Source: an uncultured Veillonellaceae bacterium
GTDB taxonomy: Bacteria; Bacillota; Negativicutes; Veillonellales; Veillonellaceae
Length of the DNA: 64,000 bases
NCBI GenBank assembly: GCA_945867815.1
Contig: CAMBIX010000001.1
Coordinates: 1 to 64,000 of the forward strand
Direction of reading: 5' to 3'
Shown: in pieces, positions 26,121-36,117 of the stretch
Position numbering within the stretch: position 1 is the first letter of the stretch
Layout of the letters: each line of letters begins with the position of its first letter
The notes under the pieces: model-generated
Told to the model about the DNA's origin: nothing
Databases searched by the model: none
What the model saw: only the letters and a program-made list of their open reading frames with translations
Program-made: the position numbers and the translations under genes

Positions 26121-28559
26121 TTGTTCGATTTCATACAACGGATGCTAGGCAATTCCAGTGCCCGTGAAGTTCGTAAGATGCGTGTCATTGTTGATGAAAT
26201 TAATAGTTTAGAAGATAGCATGGTGGCTTTGAGCGATTCATCATTAGTGGCCAAGACAGGCGAATTCAAAAAACGCTTAGCTGATGGGGAAACGTTGGAT
26301 GATATCTTGCCGGAAGCTTTTGCTGTCGTTAGAGAAGCTTCTAAGCGTGTGCTTGGCATGCGTCATTTTGATGTACAGCTCATTGGTGGTATTATCTTGC
26401 ATCGTGGTAATATTGCTGAAATGCGTACTGGTGAAGGTAAGACCTTGGTTGCTACACTACCAGTGTATTTAAATGCTTTATCTGGTAAGGGTGTACATGT
26501 TATTACCGTTAATGACTATTTGGCTAAGCGCGATAGCGAACAGATGGGTCAGTTGTATCAGTTCTTAGGGTTAACAACAGGCTTGATTGTTAATGGCATG
26601 GATTATAATCAGAGAAAGCAGTCCTATGCCGCTGATATTACTTATGGGACGAATAATGAATTTGGATTTGACTATTTGCGTGACAATATGGTCGTTCACC
26701 CAGAACAGATGGTGCAGCGTGGTCTAAATTACTCCATCGTCGATGAAGTGGACTCTATTCTTATTGATGAAGCACGTACGCCACTTATTATTTCCGGTCC
26801 TGGGCAAAAATCAACCGATAGATACTATACCTTAGCTCGTATTGTGCCTAAACTTATTAAAGATGAAGATTACACGATGGATGAAAAGGAAAAGACCATC
26901 GCCCCAACAGAAGAAGGGATTGCTAAGGTTGAAAAGATGTTAAAAGTAGAAAACTTATATACATCTGAAAACTTAGAATTAAATCATTTATTATCAGCCT
27001 CTCTTCGTGCCTATGCGATGATGCACCGTGACCAGGATTATGTAGTCAAGGATGGGCAAGTTGTTATTGTCGATGAGTTTACTGGTCGTTTGATGTTTGG
27101 TCGTCGTTATGGTGAAGGTTTACACCAAGCGATTGAAGCTAAGGAAGGGCTTAAGGTAGAACGAGAAAGTCAGACTTTGGCATCTATTACCTTCCAGAAT
27201 TACTTCCGTATGTATGATAAATTGGCTGGTATGACAGGTACAGCTAAGACGGAAGAAAAAGAATTTAATGATATTTATGGGTTAGAGGTTATTGAAGTAC
27301 CAACGAACAAGCCTAACAAACGTATTGATATGCCAGACTTAGTCTTTAAGACAAAACGGGCTAAGTACAAGGCAGTTGTTAAAGACGTAGTGGCTCGTCA
27401 TGCAAAAGGGCAGCCGGTTTTAGTTGGGACAACATCCATTACCCAATCAGAAGAATTGAGTGCGGCTTTAACCAAAGAAGGTATTGTTCATAATGTTTTA
27501 AATGCTAAAAATCATGAACACGAAGCCGAAATTATTACCAATGCAGGGCAACGTGGTATGGTAACCATAGCGACCAATATGGCTGGCCGTGGTACAGATA
27601 TCAGCCTAGGTGAAGGGGTAGCTGAAGTTGGCGGGTTACATATTTTAGGTACGGAACGCCATGAAAGCCGTCGTATTGATAATCAGTTACGAGGCCGTGC
27701 CGGTCGTCAAGGGGATCCAGGTTCAACACAGTTCTTTTTGTCTTTGGAAGATGATTTGATGCGTATTTTTGGGGCGTCTAATATTTCATCTATGATGGAT
27801 CGATTAGGGATGGATGAAGATGAACCAATTAAGCATTCCATGATTACAAAATCTATTGAAAAAGCACAAAAGAAGGTAGAAAATCATAACTACAGTATTC
27901 GTAAGTATATCCTTGAATATGATGATGTTATGAATCAACAGCGTGAAGTCTTATATGACCAGCGCCGTAAGATTTTAACGAAAGACTCCCTAAAGGATAC
28001 GGTTATGGAAATGGTTGATACCATGATTAAGGCCGCTATGGACCAATATGCGGATGAAAAATTATACCCAGAACAATGGGATTATGATGGTTTGTATCGG
28101 CAGATGAAGAACTATTTCTTAACGAATGAGTTAATGACTCGTGAAGAAATGGAAGAATATGGCCGTATGGACTTACTTGATGAATTAATTGATATTGCGC
28201 ATGATGAATATGACAAACGAGAAGAAATGATTGGTTCTGTTAACATGCGTGAATTAGAAAAAGCTATTATGTTGCGTGTCGTAGATAATAAATGGATGGA
28301 ACATTTAGATGCTATGGATATGTTACGTGATGGTATTGGTTTGCGGTCTTATGGACAGCGCAATCCAATTGTTGAATATAAATTTGAAGCGTATGATATG
28401 TTTCAGGAAATGATTGCAGCTATTCAGGATGATACCTTGATGTATTTATATCGTATTCAAATTAATCCAACTGATATTGAGCAGGAAGAAGCGCCTGTGG
28501 ATCATTTGGAAGGGGCACAAACCCATCATGAAGATGTGTTGGAGCCGGGCAATAACTAA
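26121..28559 (+). CDS. secA: Preprotein translocase ATPase SecA
   Basis: 812 residues. NBD1 with Walker A MRTGEGKT (~100), [18 protein letters not shown] region, preprotein cross-linking domain, NBD2 with GRGTDI and [12 protein letters not shown], helical scaffold and wing. Drives proteins through SecYEG. The C-terminus (ending [11 protein letters not shown]) lacks the zinc-binding Cys motif that binds SecB, as in some other Firmicutes. TTG 26121 is chosen since AAGGAG lies about 10 bases upstream and the product then starts [10 protein letters not shown], like the family; TTG 26112 would sit on the ribosome site. Confidence 0.97.
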   Translation: MFDFIQRMLGNSSAREVRKMRVIVDEINSLEDSMVALSDSSLVAKTGEFKKRLADGETLDDILPEAFAVVREASKRVLGMRHFDVQLIGGIILHRGNIAEMRTGEGKTLVATLPVYLNALSGKGVHVITVNDYLAKRDSEQMGQLYQFLGLTTGLIVNGMDYNQRKQSYAADITYGTNNEFGFDYLRDNMVVHPEQMVQRGLNYSIVDEVDSILIDEARTPLIISGPGQKSTDRYYTLARIVPKLIKDEDYTMDEKEKTIAPTEEGIAKVEKMLKVENLYTSENLELNHLLSASLRAYAMMHRDQDYVVKDGQVVIVDEFTGRLMFGRRYGEGLHQAIEAKEGLKVERESQTLASITFQNYFRMYDKLAGMTGTAKTEEKEFNDIYGLEVIEVPTNKPNKRIDMPDLVFKTKRAKYKAVVKDVVARHAKGQPVLVGTTSITQSEELSAALTKEGIVHNVLNAKNHEHEAEIITNAGQRGMVTIATNMAGRGTDISLGEGVAEVGGLHILGTERHESRRIDNQLRGRAGRQGDPGSTQFFLSLEDDLMRIFGASNISSMMDRLGMDEDEPIKHSMITKSIEKAQKKVENHNYSIRKYILEYDDVMNQQREVLYDQRRKILTKDSLKDTVMEMVDTMIKAAMDQYADEKLYPEQWDYDGLYRQMKNYFLTNELMTREEMEEYGRMDLLDELIDIAHDEYDKREEMIGSVNMRELEKAIMLRVVDNKWMEHLDAMDMLRDGIGLRSYGQRNPIVEYKFEAYDMFQEMIAAIQDDTLMYLYRIQINPTDIEQEEAPVDHLEGAQTHHEDVLEPGNN

Positions 28560-28566
28560 TAGACTA

Positions 28567-28605
28567 GAACCCGCTGTGACAGGTAGTATCACAGCGGTTC
28601 TTCTG
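28567..28605 (+). terminator. Intrinsic terminator of secA
   Basis: Stem GAACCCGCTGTGA/TCACAGCGGTTC (28567-28579 with 28589-28600), then TTCTGTTTT. Confidence 0.8.
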
Positions 28606-28663
28606 TTTTATAGACTAGTAACTAGAAGAGTATAGTATTAAATAAAGAAAAGAGGTGCTACCT

Positions 28664-29771
28664 ATGTTGGAAGACTTAAAAGGTCCTATCGATGAATTAG
28701 GTGAGCGTATATATGGAATGAGGGATTCACTTTAACATCGCTCAGAAGGAAGATCGTATTTTTACTTTAGATACAAAGATGAGTGCGCCAGATTTCTGGG
28801 ATAATCCTGACACGGCCAAGGCTGTATCTCAAGAAGCGACCCAGCTAAAAGATACCGTTGATGGTTATAATCAATTGGTTGGGCAAATTGAAGATGCTAA
28901 GATGATGCTGGAAATGGCTATTGATGATAATGACACGTCCTTAGAAGACGAATTAACAGAGATGGTTGACCAGATTAGACAAGACGTGGAGCATAGAGAG
29001 GTTTTACTCTTATTAGGTGGCGAGTATGATAAGAATAATGCTATCTTGACTTTTCATTCTGGCGCAGGTGGTACAGAAGCACAGGATTGGACATCCATGT
29101 TAATTCGTATGTATCTGCGTTGGGCTGAGCAGCATCATTTTGTGATTACTATGATGGATGAGCAGATTGGTGATGAAGCAGGGATTAAGAGCGCTACGTT
29201 TTTAATTTCTGGGCCTAATGCATTTGGCTATTTAAAATCAGAAAAAGGGGTTCATCGTTTGGTTCGTATTTCTCCTTTTGATGCGGCTAAACGGCGTCAT
29301 ACTTCCTTTGCCGCTGTCGATGTTATGCCTGAAATTGATGATACCATTGAGGTTCATTTGGATATGAAAGATGTTGATGTCGATACCTATCGGGCTAGCG
29401 GAGCTGGCGGTCAGCATGTTAATAAAACAAGTTCTGCTGTACGTATGACCCATAGACCAACAGGTATTGTTGTACAGTGTCAAAATGAACGGTCTCAATT
29501 ACAAAATCGGGAACAAGCTTTAAAGCTCTTGCGGGCTAAATTGTTTGAATTAGAATTAGAAAAACAAGAAGCCTTAAAAGAAAAAATAGGTGGTAATTAT
29601 CAAGCGATTGAATGGGGCAGTCAAATTCGTTCTTATGTATTCCATCCTTATAATTTAGTTAAAGACCATCGAACTGGTGTTGAGACAGGTAATATTCAAG
29701 CGGTTATGGATGGTGATTTAGATCCTTTTATTGAAGGGTATTTGAAACAACAAGCCCATTTAAAAATATAG
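28664..29771 (+). CDS. prfB: Peptide chain release factor 2, made by programmed +1 frameshift
   Basis: Two frames joined: 28664-28732 encodes 23 residues up to CTT, followed by in-frame TAA (28733-28735). Reading on from 28734 in the +1 frame gives the rest (NIAQKEDRIFTLDTKMSAPDFWDN...). Joined length is about 369 residues, right for RF2. Peptide anticodon SPF is seen (RISPFDAAKRRHTSFAAV), and the GGQ motif is in GAGGQHVNKTSSAVR. Releases peptides at UGA and UAA. Upstream AGAGGTG gives the start ATG 28664. The +1 frame alone from 28779 would lack the conserved N-terminal helix. Confidence 0.93.
28721..28736 (+). other. prfB programmed +1 frameshift site with UAA stop
   Basis: AGGGAT TCA CTT TAA C has the same layout as the classical prfB site (AGGGGG, 3-base spacer, CTT, TGA, C). 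The internal Shine-Dalgarno-like AGGG and slippery CTT-T are present, but the stop is TAA rather than TGA. Low RF2 makes the ribosome pause there and slip forward, giving autoregulation. Confidence 0.88.
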
Positions 29772-29780
29772 GAGCTATCG

Positions 29781-30473
29781 GTGAAAAAATTTTTAACCTT
29801 TATTATTATCGTAGTAGCGGTCGTTTATTTTGGCAGTCAGTACTATTTGCCTCAATATGTAGGCAATCGTATAGCGACGCAATTAGAGTCTAAGTTATCA
29901 GCTGATGACGCTACAGTGCGGGTGGATTCTTCTCCAGCTATGGCCTTGTTATGGGGCCAAATTGATGTCTTTCGTGGTGATGTAGAGAATGTACAACTTG
30001 GAAAATTAGTTGTTTCGGATATTCATTTTGATTTATCTCATTTGTCTATTTCACCGCAAGCGTTACTGCTTAATCACCAGGTTGTCTTAACAAGTATGGG
30101 GACGGGCAGTATTGAAGGAACGGTAACACAGGCGAATCTGAAGACCTTTTTAGAGTCGTCCATATCGGGCTTTAAGGTGGAAGAGGTACATATTCGAACA
30201 AATACGATTTCTATGAGCGGACCCATTAACTTAGGTGGTTTAATTCAAGGTCGCGCGACCATTACGGGTGAATTAGAAATAAAAAATAATGCCCTGTATT
30301 TTGCACCAGAGCATTTTGCCATTAATGGCATGGATGTGAGTGGTATGAATATGTCGGTTATGAAAAGTCTAAGATTGTATAATTTTTCAACATTCCCAAT
30401 TCCAGTGACAGCTTATAAAATTGAAAGCAGTGGAGGGGCTATTCATATTTTTGTAAAGCCACGTGCTAATTAA
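29781..30473 (+). CDS. DUF2993 (LmeA-like) secreted/anchored protein
   Basis: 230 residues. N-terminal hydrophobic helix (residues 4-20) then a soluble beta-rich region: VGNRIATQLESKLSADDATVRVDSSPAMALLWGQIDVFRGDVENVQLG is characteristic of DUF2993, whose members resemble lipid-transfer (tubular) folds and act at the envelope. Ends with a run of beta strands. GTG 29781 follows TAGGAGC. Four genes from prfB to csaB are closely packed; with its neighbours it suggests an envelope operon (inference). Confidence 0.75.
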   Translation: MKKFLTFIIIVVAVVYFGSQYYLPQYVGNRIATQLESKLSADDATVRVDSSPAMALLWGQIDVFRGDVENVQLGKLVVSDIHFDLSHLSISPQALLLNHQVVLTSMGTGSIEGTVTQANLKTFLESSISGFKVEEVHIRTNTISMSGPINLGGLIQGRATITGELEIKNNALYFAPEHFAINGMDVSGMNMSVMKSLRLYNFSTFPIPVTAYKIESSGGAIHIFVKPRAN

Positions 30474-30487
30474 GGAAGGTAAGTATT

Positions 30488-32527
30488 GTGAACGAAACAA
30501 AACGTTGGACAGATAGGTATTCACCTGTATTAATCTTTTTTATCATTGTAGGGCTCTTGGCTTCTATATGGTTAGTTTATCAGCGTAATCAAGTGGAACA
30601 ACAACAGTCACAGATTGAAAATATCGTTGATTATGATGCGTTTATGCGGGCGGCGTCATTTGAAAAGCGACCAACTGCTGAAGCGGTAGAGGCCTTGAAA
30701 AAAGCACATGTGACAGCCATGGCTGTGTACGATCAGACCTTGACTAAAGCATCTGATGCTGGGGATATTGTTATTTACTATGGAGCCTCTTCTAATCAGT
30801 TAGCTTTAGAAGGAGTAAATGTTGATCCTGGTTATACCTATGTAGGTATGGCACAAGGTAAAGCAGCCTATTTTGATGAAATTAAGCAAGCCTTAATTCA
30901 TCGTTTGGGGCAAGAAAAAGTGCATGTATATCAATCGAATCATGGACCAGTCATTGCCTTAACACAACCTCATGAACAGTTGATGGATATGAATTTGGGC
31001 ATTTCTCATTTACAAGCTATGGCTGTTAGTCAAATGGGCTTTAATGTTATTGCTCGTCCAACTAACTATCATGATGTAACTAAGGCTGATGTAGATTATG
31101 TATTTGACCAATTGAATGGGGTACCCCATGTAACAGGCATGGTCTTTGTTGGCAAAGAAGTGCTAGGTTATCCGAGTGCTTTACCGACGACCTTAAGTCA
31201 GTTACAAGAACGTCATATTCCTGTTATTGGGATTGAAGCGGTTAACCAATTACAGTATGACCAACAGTTAGGTTTTATGGACTTAGCGGCACGGTCTCAT
31301 TACAGCACGGGTCGTTTGTATACGGTCACCAAGGATGAGTTAAAAAAACTATCACCGGCTGAAGTGTCGCAATGGTTCTATATTAGCGACTTAGAACGTA
31401 ATATTCGTTTTAATTTATTCCCTATTTATAGTAATGGGGTAGGTAATAAAACAGCTCTTGCAACGAGCATTGATTACATTAAGATGACCACAGATAAGTT
31501 GGCAGCACGTGGTTTTACCTTTGGCCCAGCTTCTGTCTATCCTGTTTATGGTCCAGCAACTATCCCTGATTATTTAGTCATGGTAGGGGCGATTGCCTTA
31601 TTTGTCTTCTTTCTTCGTCGCTTCTTTGTTTTCTCGCAAGGTAAGCAGATAGGAGCTTTTGTTGTTTTAGCTGTCTTAGGTGGTTTGATTTTCTATTTCA
31701 CGACAGGGACTAAATTGTCCCAGTTGTTAGCCTTATCATCGGCTATCTGTGCACCTGTAAGTGCTATTTGTATTTTGATGGATTGTTGGACTGCTAGAGC
31801 CAATAAAAAAGAACCAGGGGCTTGGACAGCTGCCTTCGAAGCGGTTGTTTATGTTATTGCTGGAGCAGCCATGGCTGTTATTGGCGGCTTGTATATTGCC
31901 TCTCTCTTAGGGTCTACGAAGTTCTTTATGGAATTTGATTTATTCCGTGGTGTTAAATTAATCTTTGTGGCACCTATTTTATTGACCATTATTGCTTACT
32001 TCCAGCGTTTCCCTCTGTGGCATGGCAAGACCATTCGTACCTGGGCTGATTGCAAGTCAGCTATTAAAGAGTTCTTGCTGCTTGATATTAAGATGTACTA
32101 TGTGGCTATTTTAATTATTATAGGTATTGTAGGTATTATCTTCGTGGGCCGAAGTGGACATACGGCGGGGATACCGGTACCAGGTGTAGAAGTAACGCTT
32201 CGGCGGTTCTTAGAAAATGTTCTTTATGCACGCCCGCGTGAAAAAGAATTCCTAATTGGTCATCCTTTATTATTGTTGGCTGCTTTTGGGGCTCTTCGTC
32301 GTTGGCCAAAAGCCATTCATTTCATCTTAACGGTAGGTGGCGTTATTGGTATTTCTTCTATGGTAGAAACTTTCTGCCACATTCGGACACCGGTCCTTAT
32401 GTCATTAGCTCGTGGTTTAGATGGCTTGTGGATTGGCATTCTTATCGGCCTTGTTATTTTGATTCTTGTTCGTATTATTATGTATTTAAATCACCGTTTA
32501 TATGCACGGGGGACACGGCATGAATAG
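30488..32527 (+). CDS. DUF5693 polytopic membrane protein
   Basis: 679 residues. One N-terminal membrane segment (~16-34), an extracytoplasmic domain of ~320 residues (contains QVEQQQSQIENIVDYDAFMRAASFEKR and a region resembling polysaccharide-deacetylase/TIM-like folds, inference), then about eight to ten C-terminal membrane segments (~350-670). DUF5693 genes often precede csaB in SLH-bearing Firmicutes, so a role in wall-polymer assembly or pyruvylation is possible. GTG 30488 has GGAAGG upstream. Overlaps csaB by 8 bases. Confidence 0.8.
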   Translation: MNETKRWTDRYSPVLIFFIIVGLLASIWLVYQRNQVEQQQSQIENIVDYDAFMRAASFEKRPTAEAVEALKKAHVTAMAVYDQTLTKASDAGDIVIYYGASSNQLALEGVNVDPGYTYVGMAQGKAAYFDEIKQALIHRLGQEKVHVYQSNHGPVIALTQPHEQLMDMNLGISHLQAMAVSQMGFNVIARPTNYHDVTKADVDYVFDQLNGVPHVTGMVFVGKEVLGYPSALPTTLSQLQERHIPVIGIEAVNQLQYDQQLGFMDLAARSHYSTGRLYTVTKDELKKLSPAEVSQWFYISDLERNIRFNLFPIYSNGVGNKTALATSIDYIKMTTDKLAARGFTFGPASVYPVYGPATIPDYLVMVGAIALFVFFLRRFFVFSQGKQIGAFVVLAVLGGLIFYFTTGTKLSQLLALSSAICAPVSAICILMDCWTARANKKEPGAWTAAFEAVVYVIAGAAMAVIGGLYIASLLGSTKFFMEFDLFRGVKLIFVAPILLTIIAYFQRFPLWHGKTIRTWADCKSAIKEFLLLDIKMYYVAILIIIGIVGIIFVGRSGHTAGIPVPGVEVTLRRFLENVLYARPREKEFLIGHPLLLLAAFGALRRWPKAIHFILTVGGVIGISSMVETFCHIRTPVLMSLARGLDGLWIGILIGLVILILVRIIMYLNHRLYARGTRHE

Positions 32528-33611
32528 AATTGTTATCTCCGGCTATTATGGTTTTGGCAATGCCGGTGATGAGGCTATGCTGGCTGCCATATTAGAGGCC
32601 ATCTTAGAGGTACTGCCCGATGCGGACATTACCGTTATTTCTGGTAATCCTTCCTATACAAAGAAAAAGCATGGTGTACGGGCTATTGGACGCTTTTCCA
32701 TGTTTCGTATTTTGTATGCTATGGCTCGCTGTGACATACTCATTAGTGGAGGAGGCAGCCTCTTGCAAGATGTGACGAGTAAACGGAGTCTTTACTATTA
32801 TTTGAGTATTATTCGATTAGCTACTTTCTTTGGTAAGAAGGTTATGCTCTATGCACAAGGTATAGGCCCCCTGCGGAGACCTTTAGCTAGGCATATGGTA
32901 CGGAAGGTACTTGATAAGGTGTCTATGATTACTGTGCGTGATGAAAGGTCTAAGTCGGAACTTAAGGATATAGGCATTGCCGAGCATGTGCCTATACAGG
33001 TAACAGCAGATGCTGTATTAGCTATGCATCCTGTTGATATAGAACTAGGCAAACGCTTGTTATCTGATTATCATATTAGTGGCGTTAAACCGCGCATTGG
33101 TGTATCGGTAAGGGCTTGGAAGAAGGAACGAGCTTATCGAAAAGAATTGGCACAGGCCTTAGATCGCTTGCAAGATGAACTCGATACGGATATTGTTTTT
33201 ATTCCTATGCAGTATCCTAGTGATGCAGAGGAGGCACAAGCCGTGGCTGATTTGATGGAGCATCAGCCGATTATATTAAAGAAGCAATATACAACGACAG
33301 AGCTATTAGCCTTATGTGGTTATATGGATGTTTTAATTGGCGTTCGCCTTCATGCTTTAGTTTTTGCATCTCTTATGATGAAGCCTGTTGTTGGCATATC
33401 CTATGATCCTAAAATATTAAATTTCTTACATATGATTGGTGAAGATGCGGTAGGTACCTTGGATAATGTAGAAGCACATACCATTTATACGCAAGCACGA
33501 GAGGCTCTGGTTAATCAGACGATAAAAGAACATGTACGAGCACGTATAACCTATCTTCGAGAAGAGTCATTAAAAAATGCACATATTGCATTAACTTTAT
33601 TGGATAAATAG
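32520..33611 (+). CDS. csaB: Polysaccharide pyruvyl transferase CsaB
   Basis: 363 residues. ISGYYGFGNAGDEAMLAAIL at the N-terminus and ISGGGSLLQD, MLYAQGIGPLRRP and VRLHALVFA identify the CsaB pyruvyltransferase family (GT-B-like fold). It adds ketal-pyruvate to secondary cell-wall polymer, the ligand of SLH domains. In Negativicutes SLH domains on OmpM-type porins hold the outer membrane to peptidoglycan, so this gene supports a diderm host. ATG 32520 has GGGGGA 6 bases upstream. Confidence 0.92.
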   Translation: MNRIVISGYYGFGNAGDEAMLAAILEAILEVLPDADITVISGNPSYTKKKHGVRAIGRFSMFRILYAMARCDILISGGGSLLQDVTSKRSLYYYLSIIRLATFFGKKVMLYAQGIGPLRRPLARHMVRKVLDKVSMITVRDERSKSELKDIGIAEHVPIQVTADAVLAMHPVDIELGKRLLSDYHISGVKPRIGVSVRAWKKERAYRKELAQALDRLQDELDTDIVFIPMQYPSDAEEAQAVADLMEHQPIILKKQYTTTELLALCGYMDVLIGVRLHALVFASLMMKPVVGISYDPKILNFLHMIGEDAVGTLDNVEAHTIYTQAREALVNQTIKEHVRARITYLREESLKNAHIALTLLDK

Positions 33612-33631
33612 TGAATAAAGGAGGATTTTTT

Positions 33632-34465
33632 ATGAGTCAGTTAAGTAAAGAGCAGGTTAGCTTAGTAACTAATATGGCTAAACAGCTACGTTTGGACATT
33701 GTAAAAGAAGTAACAGAGGCTAAATCAGGTCATCCAGGTGGGTCCCTATCGATTGCAGATCTTGTATCTCTGTTATATTTTGTAGAAATGAATATTGACC
33801 CGAAAGATCCTCATAAAGCTGATCGTGACCGTTTGGTTTTGTCAAAAGGCCATGCGGCACCAGCCGTGTATGCTGCTTTAGCGGAACGGGGCTATTTTGA
33901 TAAGGGTGAATTATGGAAATTGCGTAAGATTAATGAAATGCTTCAAGGCCATCCAGATATGAAGCATACCCCAGGTATTGATATGTCAACAGGTTCCTTG
34001 GGACAGGGCATTAGTGCAGCCTGTGGTATGGCCTTAGCTGGTCAAATCGATAAGGCCGCTTATCGTGTATTTGCTATCTTAGGTGACGGCGAATTGGAAG
34101 AAGGGCAAGTTTGGGAAGCAGCTATGTTTGCGGCTCATTATAAATTAGCTAATTTAACGGCTTTCATTGACGCTAATGGTTTGCAGATTGATGGACCTGT
34201 TGCCTCCGTTATGAACGTTAATCCTATTGACGAAAAATTTAAGGCCTTTGGCTGGCATGTGCTAGTTGTTAATGGTCATGATGTAGAAGCTCTTCATCAG
34301 GCTATTGAAGAAGCTAAACAGGTAACAGATAAGCCAACAGCTATTGTTATGCATACGGTAAAAGGTAAAGGTGTACCAGCTATGGAAAACCAAGTTGGCT
34401 GGCATGGTAAGGCACCATCAGAAGAACAGTGTGAAGAATTTCTTAAAGCAATTGAGGAGGCTTAA
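33632..34465 (+). CDS. Transketolase, N-terminal (TPP-binding) subunit
   Basis: 277 residues. AKSGHPGGSLSIADLVSLLYF, LSKGHAAPAVYA, GSLGQGISAACGMALAG, GDGELEEGQVWEAAMFA and a thiamine-diphosphate motif with DANGLQIDG. Split-gene transketolase as in many Firmicutes and archaea; it works with the next gene in the non-oxidative pentose phosphate pathway. ATG 33632 follows AAAGGAGG. Confidence 0.95.
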   Translation: MSQLSKEQVSLVTNMAKQLRLDIVKEVTEAKSGHPGGSLSIADLVSLLYFVEMNIDPKDPHKADRDRLVLSKGHAAPAVYAALAERGYFDKGELWKLRKINEMLQGHPDMKHTPGIDMSTGSLGQGISAACGMALAGQIDKAAYRVFAILGDGELEEGQVWEAAMFAAHYKLANLTAFIDANGLQIDGPVASVMNVNPIDEKFKAFGWHVLVVNGHDVEALHQAIEEAKQVTDKPTAIVMHTVKGKGVPAMENQVGWHGKAPSEEQCEEFLKAIEEA

Positions 34466-34467
34466 TC

Positions 34468-35400
34468 ATGGGTAAAGCAACAAGAGAAGCATACGGCGCA
34501 ACATTGGTAAAGGTAGGAGCAACACATCCAGATATCGTTGTTCTTGATGCCGATTTATCTAAGTCAACGAAGACAAATGAATTTCAGAAGGCTTATCCAG
34601 ATCGTTTCTTCGATGTAGGGATTGCAGAACAGAATTTAATTAGTGTAGGAGCCGGTCTAGCAGCAGCAGGCAAGAAACCTTTTGTTTCCTCTTTTGCTAT
34701 GTTTGCTACGGGGCGTGCCTTTGAACAGGTACGTAATGCTGTTTGCTATCCTAAGTTAAATGTAAAAATCTGTGCCACTCATGCAGGGATTACAGTAGGA
34801 GAAGATGGAGCTACCCATCAAAGTCTTGAAGATATTGCTTGCATGAGGGTATTACCGAATATGACTGTCGTTGTACCAGCTGATGCAAAGGAAACAGAAG
34901 CAGTTATTACGTGGGCTGCTGATTATGTAGGACCTGCTTATGTACGCTTAGGTCGTGCAGGCGTAGATGATACAACACCAGATGGTTATGTATTTACACC
35001 AGGTAAATCTTTGCAGCTACGTGATGGTAAGGATGCTACAATTATTGCTTGTGGTGCCTTAGTTGGTTCGGCTATAGAGGCGGCAGAAATACTAGCTAAA
35101 GAAGGCATCGATGTACGTGTTATCAATATGGCTTCCATAAAACCAATTGATAAGGTAGCTATTGCGCAAGCAGCTAAGGATACAGGAGCTATTGTAACCG
35201 CTGAAGAACACAATGTGATTGGTGGATTAGGTGCAGCTGTAGCTGAAGTTGTTACAGAAACGACACCAGTACCAATGGAACGTATTGGCACGCAAGATAC
35301 GTTTGGTGAATCGGGTACGCCAAAAGAATTATTGGCTAAGTACGGCTTATCGGCAGAAGCTATTGGTCAGGCCGTTAAAAAAGTTATAGCTCGTAAATAA
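34468..35400 (+). CDS. Transketolase, C-terminal subunit
   Basis: 310 residues. DADLSKSTKT, GIAEQNLISVGAGLAAAGKKPFVSSFAMFATGRAFEQVRN (catalytic pyrimidine-domain Glu in IAEQN), THAGITVGEDGATHQS, and a C-terminal domain ending in GLSAEAIGQAV. Two bases separate it from the N-terminal subunit gene; the pair forms the active enzyme. Confidence 0.95.
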   Translation: MGKATREAYGATLVKVGATHPDIVVLDADLSKSTKTNEFQKAYPDRFFDVGIAEQNLISVGAGLAAAGKKPFVSSFAMFATGRAFEQVRNAVCYPKLNVKICATHAGITVGEDGATHQSLEDIACMRVLPNMTVVVPADAKETEAVITWAADYVGPAYVRLGRAGVDDTTPDGYVFTPGKSLQLRDGKDATIIACGALVGSAIEAAEILAKEGIDVRVINMASIKPIDKVAIAQAAKDTGAIVTAEEHNVIGGLGAAVAEVVTETTPVPMERIGTQDTFGESGTPKELLAKYGLSAEAIGQAVKKVIARK

Positions 35401-35430
35401 GGTGATTTGATAAGGAAAAGGACGGTTTGG

Positions 35431-36117
35431 ATGATTGAGTTTAATCATGTCAATAAAGTATATGATAATGGTGCGGTAGCACTGCAAGATGTAACCTTAC
35501 ATGTTGATAAAGGCGAATTTGTTCTTGTTTGTGGACCAAGTGGGGCTGGTAAATCAACATTTATAAAATTGTTGTCCCATGAAATTTTGCCAGAATCTGG
35601 TACTGTTATGGTTAATGATATGGATATAACCCGATTGAAGAAACGGAAAATTCCTTATCTGCGCCGCCGTTTAGGTATTGTATTTCAAGACTTTCGTTTA
35701 TTACCTAATAAAACAGTTTTTGAAAATGTAGCTTTTGCTTTGGAAGTTATTGAAGAAAAGCCTTCTGTTATTAAGAAGAAGGTATCTCATGTATTAGAAT
35801 TAGTAGGCCTAGCGCATAAGGCGAATGACTTACCAGAAGATTTAAGTGGTGGAGAACAACAGCGAGTGGCTATTGCTCGGGCTATTGTTAATAATCCTTT
35901 GGTTTTAATTGCTGATGAACCAACGGGTAATTTAGATCCAAATACAAGTCGAGATATTGTTGATTTGTTTAAGCAGATTAATAATGCAGGTACAACAGTT
36001 GTTATGGTTACTCATGATATGGATATTGTGAGTTATTTAGATAAACGTGTTATTGCTATTGAAGAAGGCCGCGTAGTGAGTGATCGAATGAGAGGTGCTG
36101 AATATCGTGAAGATTAG
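35431..36117 (+). CDS. ftsE: Cell division ATP-binding protein FtsE
   Basis: 228 residues. [20 protein letters not shown], Walker [10 protein letters not shown] (~36), [20 protein letters not shown], signature [15 protein letters not shown], Walker [14 protein letters not shown]. With FtsX it controls periplasmic peptidoglycan hydrolases at the septum. ATG 35431 matches the family start. Overlaps ftsX. Confidence 0.96.
   Translation: MIEFNHVNKVYDNGAVALQDVTLHVDKGEFVLVCGPSGAGKSTFIKLLSHEILPESGTVMVNDMDITRLKKRKIPYLRRRLGIVFQDFRLLPNKTVFENVAFALEVIEEKPSVIKKKVSHVLELVGLAHKANDLPEDLSGGEQQRVAIARAIVNNPLVLIADEPTGNLDPNTSRDIVDLFKQINNAGTTVVMVTHDMDIVSYLDKRVIAIEEGRVVSDRMRGAEYRED

Noticed and set aside
28779-29771. 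prfB as a gene beginning at ATG 28779
   Set aside because: It would lose the conserved N-terminal helix; the upstream frame with ribosome site and frameshift signal supplies it.
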